DNA of 64,000 nt, taken from Cyanobium sp. M30B3. Its GTDB lineage: Bacteria > Cyanobacteriota > Cyanobacteriia > PCC-6307 > Cyanobiaceae. The notes under the pieces were generated by a model, which worked only from the letters and a program-made list of their open reading frames with translations, ran no database searches and was not told the DNA's origin. Position numbers and translations under genes: made by a program. This document shows, piece after piece, positions 27,801-35,098 of the stretch; positions within the stretch are counted from its first letter, which is position 1; the number at the start of each line of letters is the position of its first letter. The stretch is taken from assembly GCA_018399015.1 (NCBI GenBank), contig CP073761.1:744001-808000 (forward strand), written 5' to 3'.

Positions 27801-28325
27801 TGCCGCCGCTGGATCGACCGCGCGCCCTTGCTGATCCTCACCAATGACAGTTGTTATGGGCCACTCCACAGTTTGGCTGGCTTGTTTGAGCGGCTGGCTG
27901 CCAGCCAGGCCGATGTGGTGGGCCTCACCGAGAGCACGGCGATCCGCTCCCACCTGCAGAGTTACTTCATGGCCTATCGGCCCCGGGTCTTCCGCACCAC
28001 CCTGTTCTGGGCCTTCTGGGAGCAGATCCGTGTATGGCCCTCGAAGATCGATCTCGTGCGGGCCTGCGAAGTGGGCTGGAGCGAGATTCTCAGCAACGCG
28101 GGGTTCCGTCTGGAGGCGCTCTACCTCGCCGGAGAGCACGGCAATGTCACCCACACCCACTGGCGAGAGCTCCTCGAGAAGCTGCGCTTTCCCTTTCTCA
28201 AGACCGAGCTGCTGAGGCTGAATCCCATTCGTCAGGATATCGACGCTTGGTATCCGGTTGCCAGGGCCTGCAACCCGCAGGTGGCTGCCATGATCCGCCA
28301 TCATTTGGATTCGGATCATAGCTGA
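24843..28325 (+). CDS. Giant glycosyltransferase: GT2 plus rhamnan-synthesis RgpF domain
   Basis: 1160 residues from the ATG at 24843. Residues about 1-590 are unassigned, with one GT2-like stretch (GPHDQLAPGAWRHL, RPDLLLCSDEELLW near 420-455) that may be a degenerate transferase. Residues about 602-870 are a canonical GT2: TRVSVIIPFRDQPLLTRQC, LVLVDNGSTEPEA, LLFLNNDIRFAS, NDVDLCWRLTAEG. Residues about 905-1160 are an RgpF (rhamnan synthesis F) domain: PLLIYVHWDGGGQVRPDVL, VRHNEGYDFGSWQTGL, LLILTNDSCYGPL and SYFMAYRPRVF. RgpF domains polymerise rhamnose, which fits the upstream Gmd genes. It is divergent from the operon at 24802. Confidence 0.92.
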   Translation: MGLLLAGRSMDSLALLARLRQALAAGHPTAAMALLAQLREQDYPAALLRPVLGLCHPGLDSECLDLELVPPSILLAPRFPELLGECCLDPLLVELAHGCDLRSFVDGPLNRVLRGERPLYKGLPALPIVGYRELQRSSRSGRRLLRATSALTCLAREAGLVARAQAAPSRFPNRLPGSALTRWAPSHLDALLESPWIWIDGPGQRDGACTAQNLELDGHMAVSERNAAAQLVLDASRLVLEGGAWYLIWNRVEPPPAGWAALIRGLVRLRNRPLVQLGLTSDGLREILPPRPSTAPALLAMSAHWLARRQPAQIETFLSHWLVGPAGSHKPRLDPDLLPHRDQPLRPTPMGGVLVLAATAEQVAELGEEWLRQRALHLACEGGFPRAGVLQLSGGEAGDPLQQLLCVAGKDGVKGVGETGLAFIGPHDQLAPGAWRHLAAVLAWRPDLLLCSDEELLWCSEPHRIGQRQFAAAPTPFRLLSRGHLPGLVALPARRVASLDLQPSYGSLHALLRDLGLQWLEQGGAIEALPQALLRREPHTNPTLLAISTPAQRQLFSADQLLELEQLSLRRAPAWLAPGGRLQPGPRQGSVLLRYEPPAETRVSVIIPFRDQPLLTRQCVLSLLEQAGPTPLELVLVDNGSTEPEAIALADELAPRAAACGIPLIGLRDDSPFNFAALNNRARASCTGSFLLFLNNDIRFASPRPIEALLDPFALASTGAVSARLLFEDGTIQHHGLAAAPRQPHDILSPGKGLRPGVDTDPFAALELPEQWSAATAACLLMRTADFDRLGGFDESFVVAYNDVDLCWRLTAEGRAVIVTPEPRIIHAESKSRGDDIAGEKRNRLARESGALRRRYPLRFQQGDPLYHRFLGPASHRFEPLALPPRPLALSRERILYSWVHPQWRKPGERPLLIYVHWDGGGQVRPDVLEQLRAYRPHADLVFVSAAPALLEQTAAMAQLRDLCAVVLVRHNEGYDFGSWQTGLAFCRRWIDRAPLLILTNDSCYGPLHSLAGLFERLAASQADVVGLTESTAIRSHLQSYFMAYRPRVFRTTLFWAFWEQIRVWPSKIDLVRACEVGWSEILSNAGFRLEALYLAGEHGNVTHTHWRELLEKLRFPFLKTELLRLNPIRQDIDAWYPVARACNPQVAAMIRHHLDSDHS

Positions 28326-28517
28326 AGAGATTGAAAGATTGCAGTCTTTGCCTCTTCTTGTTGGGAGACTTCAGGCCTGGTCTGGATTGTCCTTTGTACG
28401 GGATCGGGATCCGAATGAATGTCGGCACCCAGTGCTGATGTCGGCTTGTTTGTGCATGGCAGGCTGGTCGAAACTTGTGGCAATCTGCGTAGAACCTAAG
28501 CCGGCATTGCGTAGAGC
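28326..28517. other. Convergent intergenic gap
   Basis: About 190 bases between two convergent genes. It contains one copy of a 22-base tandem duplication (see the repeat entry). No clear terminator is visible. Confidence 0.4.
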
Positions 28518-28530
28518 CTAAGCCGGCATT
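28487..28530. repeat. 22-bp tandem duplication across a stop codon
   Basis: Two head-to-tail copies of GCGTAGAACCTAAGCCGGCA(TT) at 28487-28508 and 28509-28530, differing at a single base. The right copy contains the last codons and stop of the minus-strand glycosyltransferase ending at 28518; the left copy duplicates them outside the gene. It is a recent-looking slippage product. Confidence 0.9.
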
Positions 28531-29531
28531 GGATTCGTCTGGAGATCAACTCCAAGGGCCTGGGCGAACTCGCGCAGCTTCAGGCGCCGCTGAGGCAGTG
28601 TGGCGATCAAGGCCTCGCGCTCTCTGCGGCTGCGGCAGCGCGGCAATTGATGGTGGTGAAGTGCCTCCTGAAACGTGGTCGCGTTCATCAGTGTCCATGC
28701 CGACTCTGTTCTCTCGTAGTAGGCAAGGGCCAGGATATTGGCTAGTTCGATATGGTGCCGTGCCAGCTGGATTCGCCAGAGGCTTGATGGTTTCATCGTT
28801 GCATAAACTAGATTCGGATTGTCTTCGGCTTGGTTGTAACGCCAGCGCAGGGCTCGGTGTTTGGTCTGTCGCTGGATCGTGGCCAGCAGGATGTTGCGGA
28901 AGTTGCTGAAAAATGGTTGGCTGGCCAGCCTCTTGGGGTCGCTGAGCAGTTCACTATCCAGCAATGGCGCCTCGGAGTTCTTGCCGGCCATCGTCTGGCG
29001 TTGTTCAGAGAAGCTCTCAGGCTTGAAGATCAGTGGCTTGAGCTTCTGTTTTTTCAGTCGTCGGTAGACGTCCAAATCGTCTGCTCCCCAGCCCGACATG
29101 TGATCGTGATAACCGCCAGCGGCCCGCATCCACCGGCGCGGGGCCAAGCAGAGGCCGGACGATGTGCCCAGCTTGCTGAAACCTTTGAAAAAAATAGTGG
29201 GATGATCTGCCATCTGGTCCACATAGGGCCTGATATCCACGAGTGCCACATCGGCATCCATCTTCAGCACCAATTCAGCATCGGTCAGCCTCAGGCCAAC
29301 GTTCTGTGCCCGGCCCTGGCGCCAGAGCGGCTCATCCTCCACCCGTACCACTGTGACCCGCTCGTCGATCAGGTCGTTGAGTTCATTGATCACCGGCGTG
29401 GTGGAGTTGAAGTCCACCACGATGATCCTCTGCAGTTGGGGGCAGGCGAGCCACGAGGGCAGGCTGGAACGCAGATACTTCGCCCTATTCCGGCAGGGTG
29501 TGATCAGGTTGATGCTGGGCAGTGGGCTCAT
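28518..29531 (-). CDS. GT2-family glycosyltransferase
   Basis: 337 residues from the ATG at 29531. It opens with INLITPCRNRAKYLRSSL, then IIVVDFNSTTPV and ELVLKMDADVALVD (metal-binding DAD near residues 92-94), and has SGWGADDLDVYRRLKKQ near 165-180, the 'ED/DD' catalytic-base region of GT2 and GalNAc-transferase-like enzymes. There are no membrane segments. It stands alone on the minus strand, convergent with the giant RgpF protein. About 290 bases separate its start from the next minus-strand gene. The final codons lie in a 22-bp tandem duplication. Confidence 0.85.
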   Translation of the reverse strand: MSPLPSINLITPCRNRAKYLRSSLPSWLACPQLQRIIVVDFNSTTPVINELNDLIDERVTVVRVEDEPLWRQGRAQNVGLRLTDAELVLKMDADVALVDIRPYVDQMADHPTIFFKGFSKLGTSSGLCLAPRRWMRAAGGYHDHMSGWGADDLDVYRRLKKQKLKPLIFKPESFSEQRQTMAGKNSEAPLLDSELLSDPKRLASQPFFSNFRNILLATIQRQTKHRALRWRYNQAEDNPNLVYATMKPSSLWRIQLARHHIELANILALAYYERTESAWTLMNATTFQEALHHHQLPRCRSRREREALIATLPQRRLKLREFAQALGVDLQTNPMPA

Positions 29532-29825
29532 GGGAAAGCGTGGATAAGCATTGGGTGCGTGCTTGGAGCCATCGATTGCTACTGCCTGGCTCCTTGTTTA
29601 CCCCATCGTGAATAACCATGATTGCTAGATTTTAGGGGATTTGCCTGGGCTGGTCTTTAAAAGGCTTAGCCAACCTGCGGGAGCGGTCGTTTGCCCGATG
29701 CAGTGTGGCGAGCATGCCGGTGACAGCCAAGGTTCAGGCGGTAACACTGACTGTGTGGGCGAGAGGCACTGAGTTGTTGTTGTATGGCCCAAGGGGGGTG
29801 CCTTGAGGGGAATGTATTGGTTTGT
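29532..29825. other. Intergenic gap, nothing firm
   Basis: About 290 bases between two minus-strand genes. A CAAGG/CCTTG hairpin near 29788-29805 is present but without the T-run expected of a terminator downstream of the sulfotransferase. The remainder presumably holds the promoter for the gene starting at 29531. Confidence 0.35.
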
Positions 29826-30656
29826 TTATAATTCCCAGGTGCCGGTGGGCTTGCCCATGTACCGCAGCATCTGGTGAGCGTCGGGGCGCACCACCTCCAG
29901 CACCTGATCCTGCACTCTGTCGCTCCAGGCAGGCGCTGCCACCAGCCGCCTTCCCTTGTCGCCGGCCTCGTTCACGCGGGGGAGGCGGCCCTCATCCAGA
30001 AGCAGCTCCAGCTGGGCAGGCGCGGTGGAGGCCCCAAGGAAGCTGAGCAGGGTGTGGAGGGTGCCCCTGGGTTCAGCGATCAGGTCCTCAAAGGTGAGGC
30101 AGTGAATCTGCTGGTCGGGGTAGTAGGTGCGAAAGCTCTGCAGTCGCTCGTGATAGAGGGAGCAGCCCACCACAAGCTTGCGCAGGTGGCGCGAACGCAT
30201 CAGGGCGGAGAGGTCTTGCGTGCTTTGTTTCCGGCCCTTGCGATGACGCCATTGCGACACGATCCGATCCAGCGGGTGACGCACCACATAGATCAGTTTG
30301 AGGTCCGGCAGATAGCGGTGCATCAGCGCAGGGGCCTGGGCAAAGCTGTTGAGGGCGCTGGCATACATCGTGCTGCCTTCGCCTCGCAGCTTGCAGGAGC
30401 GCCCGGCCTTGAACAGCCGGCCATACCAGGCCCAGCCCTTGTCGTACCGGCGGCCAAAGAACTTCGGTTCCTTTGGCCGGCTGATGAAGAAGTCGGGATG
30501 CCGTGGCAGAATGGTGGTGAGGGTGGTGGTTGCCGATTTGGCGGCACCGATGATGATGAAGTTGGGGAGACGTCTACCCAGGGCGTCAACCTCCTGCTGG
30601 TGCTCCCCGCGCAGGCCTGCCTCAATGACCGAACGAAGGCGGCGATTGAGGCCCAA
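29826..30656 (-). CDS. Sulfotransferase (PAPS-dependent)
   Basis: 276 residues from a TTG at 30656; no ATG is available upstream before an in-frame stop. It transfers sulfate from PAPS to a glycan. FIIIGAAKSATTTLTTIL (about residues 33-50) is the 5'-phosphosulfate loop and LIYVVRHPLDRIVSQW (about 121-136) the 3'-phosphate-binding segment; EPKFFGRRY and the late FEDLIAEPRGTL also fit the family. The length is typical. It is the last gene of the minus-strand operon running from 38.5 kb, 61 bases after a second, different sulfotransferase. Confidence 0.9.
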   Translation of the reverse strand: MGLNRRLRSVIEAGLRGEHQQEVDALGRRLPNFIIIGAAKSATTTLTTILPRHPDFFISRPKEPKFFGRRYDKGWAWYGRLFKAGRSCKLRGEGSTMYASALNSFAQAPALMHRYLPDLKLIYVVRHPLDRIVSQWRHRKGRKQSTQDLSALMRSRHLRKLVVGCSLYHERLQSFRTYYPDQQIHCLTFEDLIAEPRGTLHTLLSFLGASTAPAQLELLLDEGRLPRVNEAGDKGRRLVAAPAWSDRVQDQVLEVVRPDAHQMLRYMGKPTGTWEL

Positions 30657-30717
30657 GGTGATCTCCCGCAGCGACTCGATTCGTTGGTGATGAATGCTAC
30701 GTCAGCGGCCAGGAGAT

Positions 30718-31461
30718 TTACACGGGCAGCGGCGGGCTCCAGCGTTCCAGCGGGCTGGGCGTGGCGCTGAGCTGTCCGCGCGCCAGTTGCTCCAGCTCGT
30801 TCGCTCCATAGAACACCTCCACGTCCTGGCGGTAACGGTCCCGCGCCAGGGCGATCAGGCTGTCGTCACTGAAGTACTGGCTGAGGTCGCTGCCGTCGGT
30901 GCGCCGCACGTTCTTGCTGGGCAGCTTGCCCAGGGCGGGCAGACCCGCCTGGCGCATCCGCTGGCGCAGCAGCTGCCAGTGCTCGGCCATCGCCTCCATC
31001 TGGCCGATGAACCCCGGCACGGGCACCCCGTCCACACAGAGGATGCTGCTCTGGGGCAGCAGGTGCACGTCGAGATCGGCGTCGGCGGTGGCGGCCACCA
31101 CCTCCAGAAAGCGGCGGAAGGGCATCAGCCGCTCCAGCCCCATCCGCTGCATGGCCGTGGAGAGGCTGTCGTTCTCGATCAGCTTGTTGTTGTACGCCGA
31201 CACCAGCCGGTCAAAGGGGTTGCGCACGAAGCTGAAGATGAAGTGGCTGCTGCGCCGCAGCAGGGCCTGCTCGGCGCTGATCATGGTGGTTTCCCCGTGG
31301 GTGCCCTTGCGCCAGAAGCCGTCGGCCGTGGTGCGGTAGCCCTCCTCCGGCGGCTGGGCCAGCAGACGGGTGAGGGCTGCCTTCACCGAGGAATTGGCCA
31401 CCTTCGGCACCCGTCCGTAGATCAGAGGCAGGTTCCGCAACAGGATGAAGTGCTCGCTCAC
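30718..31461 (-). CDS. Sulfotransferase family 2-like protein
   Basis: 247 residues from a GTG at 31461. It is of the Sulfotransfer_2 type found in carbohydrate sulfotransferases: IYGRVPKVANSSVKAAL (about residues 14-30) takes the place of the PAPS 5' loop, and FIFSFVRNPFDRLVSAYNNK (about 73-92) is the 3' segment. It follows the NeuB-fusion gene by only 10 bases, so it is cotranscribed with nonulosonic-acid genes. Two sulfotransferases of different subfamilies side by side suggest that two positions or two sugars are sulfated. Confidence 0.88.
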   Translation of the reverse strand: MSEHFILLRNLPLIYGRVPKVANSSVKAALTRLLAQPPEEGYRTTADGFWRKGTHGETTMISAEQALLRRSSHFIFSFVRNPFDRLVSAYNNKLIENDSLSTAMQRMGLERLMPFRRFLEVVAATADADLDVHLLPQSSILCVDGVPVPGFIGQMEAMAEHWQLLRQRMRQAGLPALGKLPSKNVRRTDGSDLSQYFSDDSLIALARDRYRQDVEVFYGANELEQLARGQLSATPSPLERWSPPLPV

Positions 31462-31471
31462 GGGATGGCCC

Positions 31472-33757
31472 TCACGCCGCGACCAGGGACGGACCTACGG
31501 CCAGCTGGTGGCGCTCCAGGCGCTCCAGGGCCAGCCAGGCCCCCTCGCCGTTGTTCTTGTGCCCCTGCCAGATCTCCGGGATGAAGGAGGCGCCGGGAGC
31601 CAGCCGAGTCAGCTGGCTGAGCAGCTGGGGCCAGTCGACGTCGCCCTCGTCGATCTGCAGCCCCTCGCCGTCCACACCCGCCGCATCGGCCAGGTGCAGG
31701 TGGGCGGTGAAGGGCAGGATGCGCTCCAGAAAACGGGAGAACGGTTCGCGCAGGTGGTTGCAGGCCAGCTTGGAGTGCGACACGTCGAGACACACCCGCA
31801 GACCCTGCTGCCGGCAGAAGCGCTCGATGCAGTCGGCGTCGACGAACAGGTTGTGATAACGCTGGCCGCCGAAGTGCCAGGGGAAGGGCGGCATGGTCTG
31901 GGGAATGATCTCCACCCCGTCGCAGCGCAGCTCCGCCAGGCTGATGGCCAGTCGCTCCAGCAGCGGTTCCCGCTCCGGCTGGCTGAGGTGGCGGTTGGCG
32001 GAGAAGCCCCCCACATTCGTCACCAGCAGCACCGGGGCCGGGCAGTGGAAACGGGTGCGCAGGCGGGCGGAGAGGTCGAGCACGCGCTGGAGTTCAGCCA
32101 CCGAGTGGCGCCGGTAGTCCGCCTCCTCGCTGCAGAGGTCGAGGGTGTGGTCGCCGGCGAACAGCTCCGGGGCATGCACCACCAGGCCCATCGGCACCCG
32201 CTCCGGCAGCACCGCGTCGATGTCCACCTCCACGTCCTTGTAGCTGAGGTGGATCTCCACCAGATCGAGGTTGCTCACCCCGCGGAACTGCTCGAGGTCG
32301 TGGTAGCGCACCGGCACGCCGAAGGGATTGGCGAAGCGGTAGGGGCGCGGTCGGGCGGCTGGACGATTCAGGTCGGATTCAAAGAAGAAGTCGCCCTCGG
32401 CCTTGTCGCTGGCCAGGCTGCGGCCGAGCAGGTCGTCGAGCCGGTAGGGCTGCAGGCCCTGGCCGGGGCTCTGGATGCGCACCATCTCCCGGCTGATCAC
32501 CGTGCCGGCGGGGATCGGGCAGGCGGCCACCAGGCTCTTGGCCAGCACCTCCCGGTTCATCAGCTCCCCCTGGCTGAGGCTGCGGGCCGCCTCGCTGCCC
32601 ATCGACTCCTCCACCGCCCGGATGCCCGCCACCATGGCCGTGAACTCCTCCGGCAGCAGGCTCACCTTGTGGTCGTTGCCCTCCATCCCCCGGTCGAGGG
32701 TGATGTGCTTCTCGATCACTGCGGCCCCGAGGGCCACGGCCGCGACCGGCACCGCGTAGCCCCGCTCGTGGCCCGAGTAGCCCACCGGCGCCTCGGCCAG
32801 CTCCGCCAGCCGGCGCAGGTAGCGCAGGTTCACGTCCTTGAACGGGGTGGGATAGGTGGAGTTGCAGTGCAGCAGGGCAAAGGAGGCGCTCTGCTCGCGC
32901 AGGTGGCGGATGCCGGCGCTGATTTCCAGCTCGGTGGCCATGCCGGTGGAGGCGATCAGGGGCTTGCCGGTGGCGGCGATGGCACTGAGCAGATCGTGGT
33001 TGGTGAAGTCGGCCGAGGCCACCTTGTAGCCGGCCATCCCCCAGCGCTCCAGCTTGGCCAGGCTGGTGGTGTCCCAGGGGGTGCAGAGGGGGATCAGGCC
33101 CCGGTCCACCGTGTGGTCGAAACAGCGGAACAGCTCGTCGTCGCTCAGCTGGAAGCGCTCCAGCAGGTCGAGCGTGTACTGGGTGCCCAGATCCGACGCC
33201 ATGTCGTTGCTGTCGCCCGCGTTCACGTACAGCTGCCCCATGTCGCGCATCTGGAACTTGGCGCAGTCGGCGCCGGCGGCCGCGGCCGCATCGATCAGCT
33301 GCAGGGCCAGCTCCAGGGAGCCGTTGTGGTTGTTGCCGATCTCGGCGATCAGGAAGGCCGGGGCGCCTTCGCCGATCGCCCGCCCATCGAGCAGGAGCTG
33401 GCGCTGGCCTCCCCTGGCCACGGCCACCACCCGGCCGTGGTCGTCGAGCAGGGGGATCACCTGGATCTTCTGGGAGAACAGGCCCGCCAGGTCGGTGGCC
33501 CCGCTGTCTTCAGGGGCCGTGACGCAGTCGGGATTCATGGCGGCCGTCACCGGCCGGCCCAGGTCGATCACATCGGTGGCGGCGATCCAGCGGCGGAAAT
33601 CGCCGTCGCTGAGCACGCCCTGGAGGATTCCCCCCTCCGACACCACGAAGATCAGCCGGCACTGGTTGGCCGTGATCTTGTTGAGGGCGGTGAGAATCGC
33701 GTCTTCCGCGAAGACCACGAACTGGGTGAAGTTCCGCTCGATCTGCACCGCTTGCAC
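31472..33757 (-). CDS. CBS - sialic-acid synthase (NeuB) - SAF - TIM-barrel fusion
   Basis: 761 residues from a GTG at 33757. Residues about 1-120 are a CBS pair (NQCRLIFVVSEGGILQGVLSDGDFRRW, abbreviated; IQVIPLLDDHGRVV). Residues about 130-380 are NeuB: PAFLIAEIGNNHNGSLELA, CAKFQMRDM, CTPWDTTSL, KVASADFTNHDLL, LIASTGMAT, LLHCNSTYPTP, GYSGHERG and IEKHITLDR. Residues about 385-455 are the SAF (antifreeze-like) lid. Residues about 470-755 are a xylose-isomerase-like/sugar-phosphate-isomerase TIM barrel (HAPELFAGDHTLDLCS, RVCLDVSHSKLACN, HLHLADAAGVDGEG). NeuB condenses phosphoenolpyruvate with a hexosamine to a nonulosonic acid; the appended barrel could supply or edit the hexose. CBS domains bind nucleotides and may regulate it. 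Confidence 0.9.
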   Translation of the reverse strand: MQAVQIERNFTQFVVFAEDAILTALNKITANQCRLIFVVSEGGILQGVLSDGDFRRWIAATDVIDLGRPVTAAMNPDCVTAPEDSGATDLAGLFSQKIQVIPLLDDHGRVVAVARGGQRQLLLDGRAIGEGAPAFLIAEIGNNHNGSLELALQLIDAAAAAGADCAKFQMRDMGQLYVNAGDSNDMASDLGTQYTLDLLERFQLSDDELFRCFDHTVDRGLIPLCTPWDTTSLAKLERWGMAGYKVASADFTNHDLLSAIAATGKPLIASTGMATELEISAGIRHLREQSASFALLHCNSTYPTPFKDVNLRYLRRLAELAEAPVGYSGHERGYAVPVAAVALGAAVIEKHITLDRGMEGNDHKVSLLPEEFTAMVAGIRAVEESMGSEAARSLSQGELMNREVLAKSLVAACPIPAGTVISREMVRIQSPGQGLQPYRLDDLLGRSLASDKAEGDFFFESDLNRPAARPRPYRFANPFGVPVRYHDLEQFRGVSNLDLVEIHLSYKDVEVDIDAVLPERVPMGLVVHAPELFAGDHTLDLCSEEADYRRHSVAELQRVLDLSARLRTRFHCPAPVLLVTNVGGFSANRHLSQPEREPLLERLAISLAELRCDGVEIIPQTMPPFPWHFGGQRYHNLFVDADCIERFCRQQGLRVCLDVSHSKLACNHLREPFSRFLERILPFTAHLHLADAAGVDGEGLQIDEGDVDWPQLLSQLTRLAPGASFIPEIWQGHKNNGEGAWLALERLERHQLAVGPSLVAA

Positions 33758-33790
33758 GTATTGCTCACCCGCCGTTTCTGGTGCCCGACT

Positions 33791-35098
33791 CTAGAGCCGG
33801 AAGCGGGGGGCCACCAGCAGGGCCAGGCGGCGCAGCCAGGCGGGCCTCAGACGCAGGGCCGCCAGGCGCCTGCTGATGTTGCGGTTGTCCGGCCGCTGCA
33901 GCTGGGCCATCTCCAGCAGGCGGGTGGCCTCCTCGAGATCGCCGCAGCGGATGGCGGTCTCAGCTCCCCGGCGCAGCTGGTTGGTGGAGAGGTCGGCCGC
34001 GTTCACCACGTAGCCCGGCTGGCTGAGCTGCAGCGGCGGCAGGGGATTCGCCTGCAGCTCTCGCAGGGCCTCCAGCAGGTTGGCGGGCGAGAACTGGGGG
34101 TGATAGCCCACCCAGTGCAGCCAGGCCGGATCCGGATCCGCGCCGGTCGCCAGGCCGTCGAGATCATCGGCCGTGGCCAGGGAACGCAGCAGGCCGGAGC
34201 CGGCGAAGAAGGGGGTGCCCAGGTCGGGGCGCAGGCCGAAGTCGTCCATCACCACGGCCCGGCAGCCCAGGTCGAGGGCGTCGAACAGCGCCGTCGATGA
34301 CACGGTGGTGAGCAGCCGGCTCCGGGCGAGCAGCTCGGGCAGGGGGGCGTAGCTCAGCTGCAGGTTGGCCGGCGGGCTGCCCAGTGTGTCGCGCAGGGTG
34401 TGGCTGATGTGGGTGTCCACCGCGTGAAAGGTGGATTCATGGGGGGCCACCCGCGGCTTGATCAGCAGCTCCCACTCCGGCGAACGCCGGGCCAGGCGCG
34501 CCAGGATCCGCACCAGCCGCCGCCGTTCCTCCAGGGCCGCCGGCATCACCACCTGTTCGGCGAACACCATCCGCCGCGGCCGCTCGGTCGTGCCCGCCAG
34601 CTGCCGCTGGCGGCCCAGGCCGGTGAGCACCGTGCGCTGCCCGCTGAAGGGGGTGTGGCGCAGCAGGAGCTCCAGGCGGGCCTGGTCGCGGGGGCCGTTC
34701 AGACAGATCAGGTCGTAGCCCAGCCGCCAGGCGATCGCCTCCTCGAAGCGCTCCAGCACCACGCCGTTGAAGCCGCAGAACAGGGGGCGCCGCGGCCGCT
34801 GCCGCTGTTCGCGGCTGAGCTGATACACGCTGCGGAATTCCGCCAGCTTGCTGCCGGTGAGATACACGCCGATGGCGGCGAAGCCGTCCAGCCGGCTGTC
34901 GGCGAGCAGCTGCTGGGGGGTGAAGCGCCAGAGGGGGCCACGGCGCTCCAGGGCCTGCAGCACGCTCTCCGGCGTGCCCTCCCTTGGGATGGCATTCACC
35001 GTGAAGCGCACATCCCGGCCCTGGCCCAGCCGCGCCAGGGCCTGGCAGGCGAGCAGCTGGCTGTCGCTGTCGGCCACCAGCAGCAGCTCCAGCGTCAT
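33791..35098 (-). CDS. DUF6716-like putative glycosyltransferase (copy 3)
   Basis: 435 residues from the ATG at 35098, which overlaps the upstream stop by 4 bases. GT-B/polysialyltransferase-like features are the middle LLIKPRVAPHESTFHA and, further on, LLTTVSSTALFDALDLGCRAVVMDDFG, a Ser-Ser-Thr donor-site signature. The N-terminus (LELLLVADSDSQLLACQALARL) is a Rossmann-like start. It is homologous in layout to the two genes upstream. About 33 bases separate it from the NeuB fusion. It probably polymerises or transfers a CMP-activated nonulosonic acid; this is inferred from neighbours. Confidence 0.78.
   Translation of the reverse strand: MTLELLLVADSDSQLLACQALARLGQGRDVRFTVNAIPREGTPESVLQALERRGPLWRFTPQQLLADSRLDGFAAIGVYLTGSKLAEFRSVYQLSREQRQRPRRPLFCGFNGVVLERFEEAIAWRLGYDLICLNGPRDQARLELLLRHTPFSGQRTVLTGLGRQRQLAGTTERPRRMVFAEQVVMPAALEERRRLVRILARLARRSPEWELLIKPRVAPHESTFHAVDTHISHTLRDTLGSPPANLQLSYAPLPELLARSRLLTTVSSTALFDALDLGCRAVVMDDFGLRPDLGTPFFAGSGLLRSLATADDLDGLATGADPDPAWLHWVGYHPQFSPANLLEALRELQANPLPPLQLSQPGYVVNAADLSTNQLRRGAETAIRCGDLEEATRLLEMAQLQRPDNRNISRRLAALRLRPAWLRRLALLVAPRFRL

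Noticed and set aside
31445-34300. 951-codon plus-strand open frame antisense to the NeuB fusion and the third DUF6716-like gene
   Set aside because: Composition is dominated by Gln, His, Ala and Gly with no domain; it mirrors a GC-rich gene with strong third-position bias and crosses two real genes.
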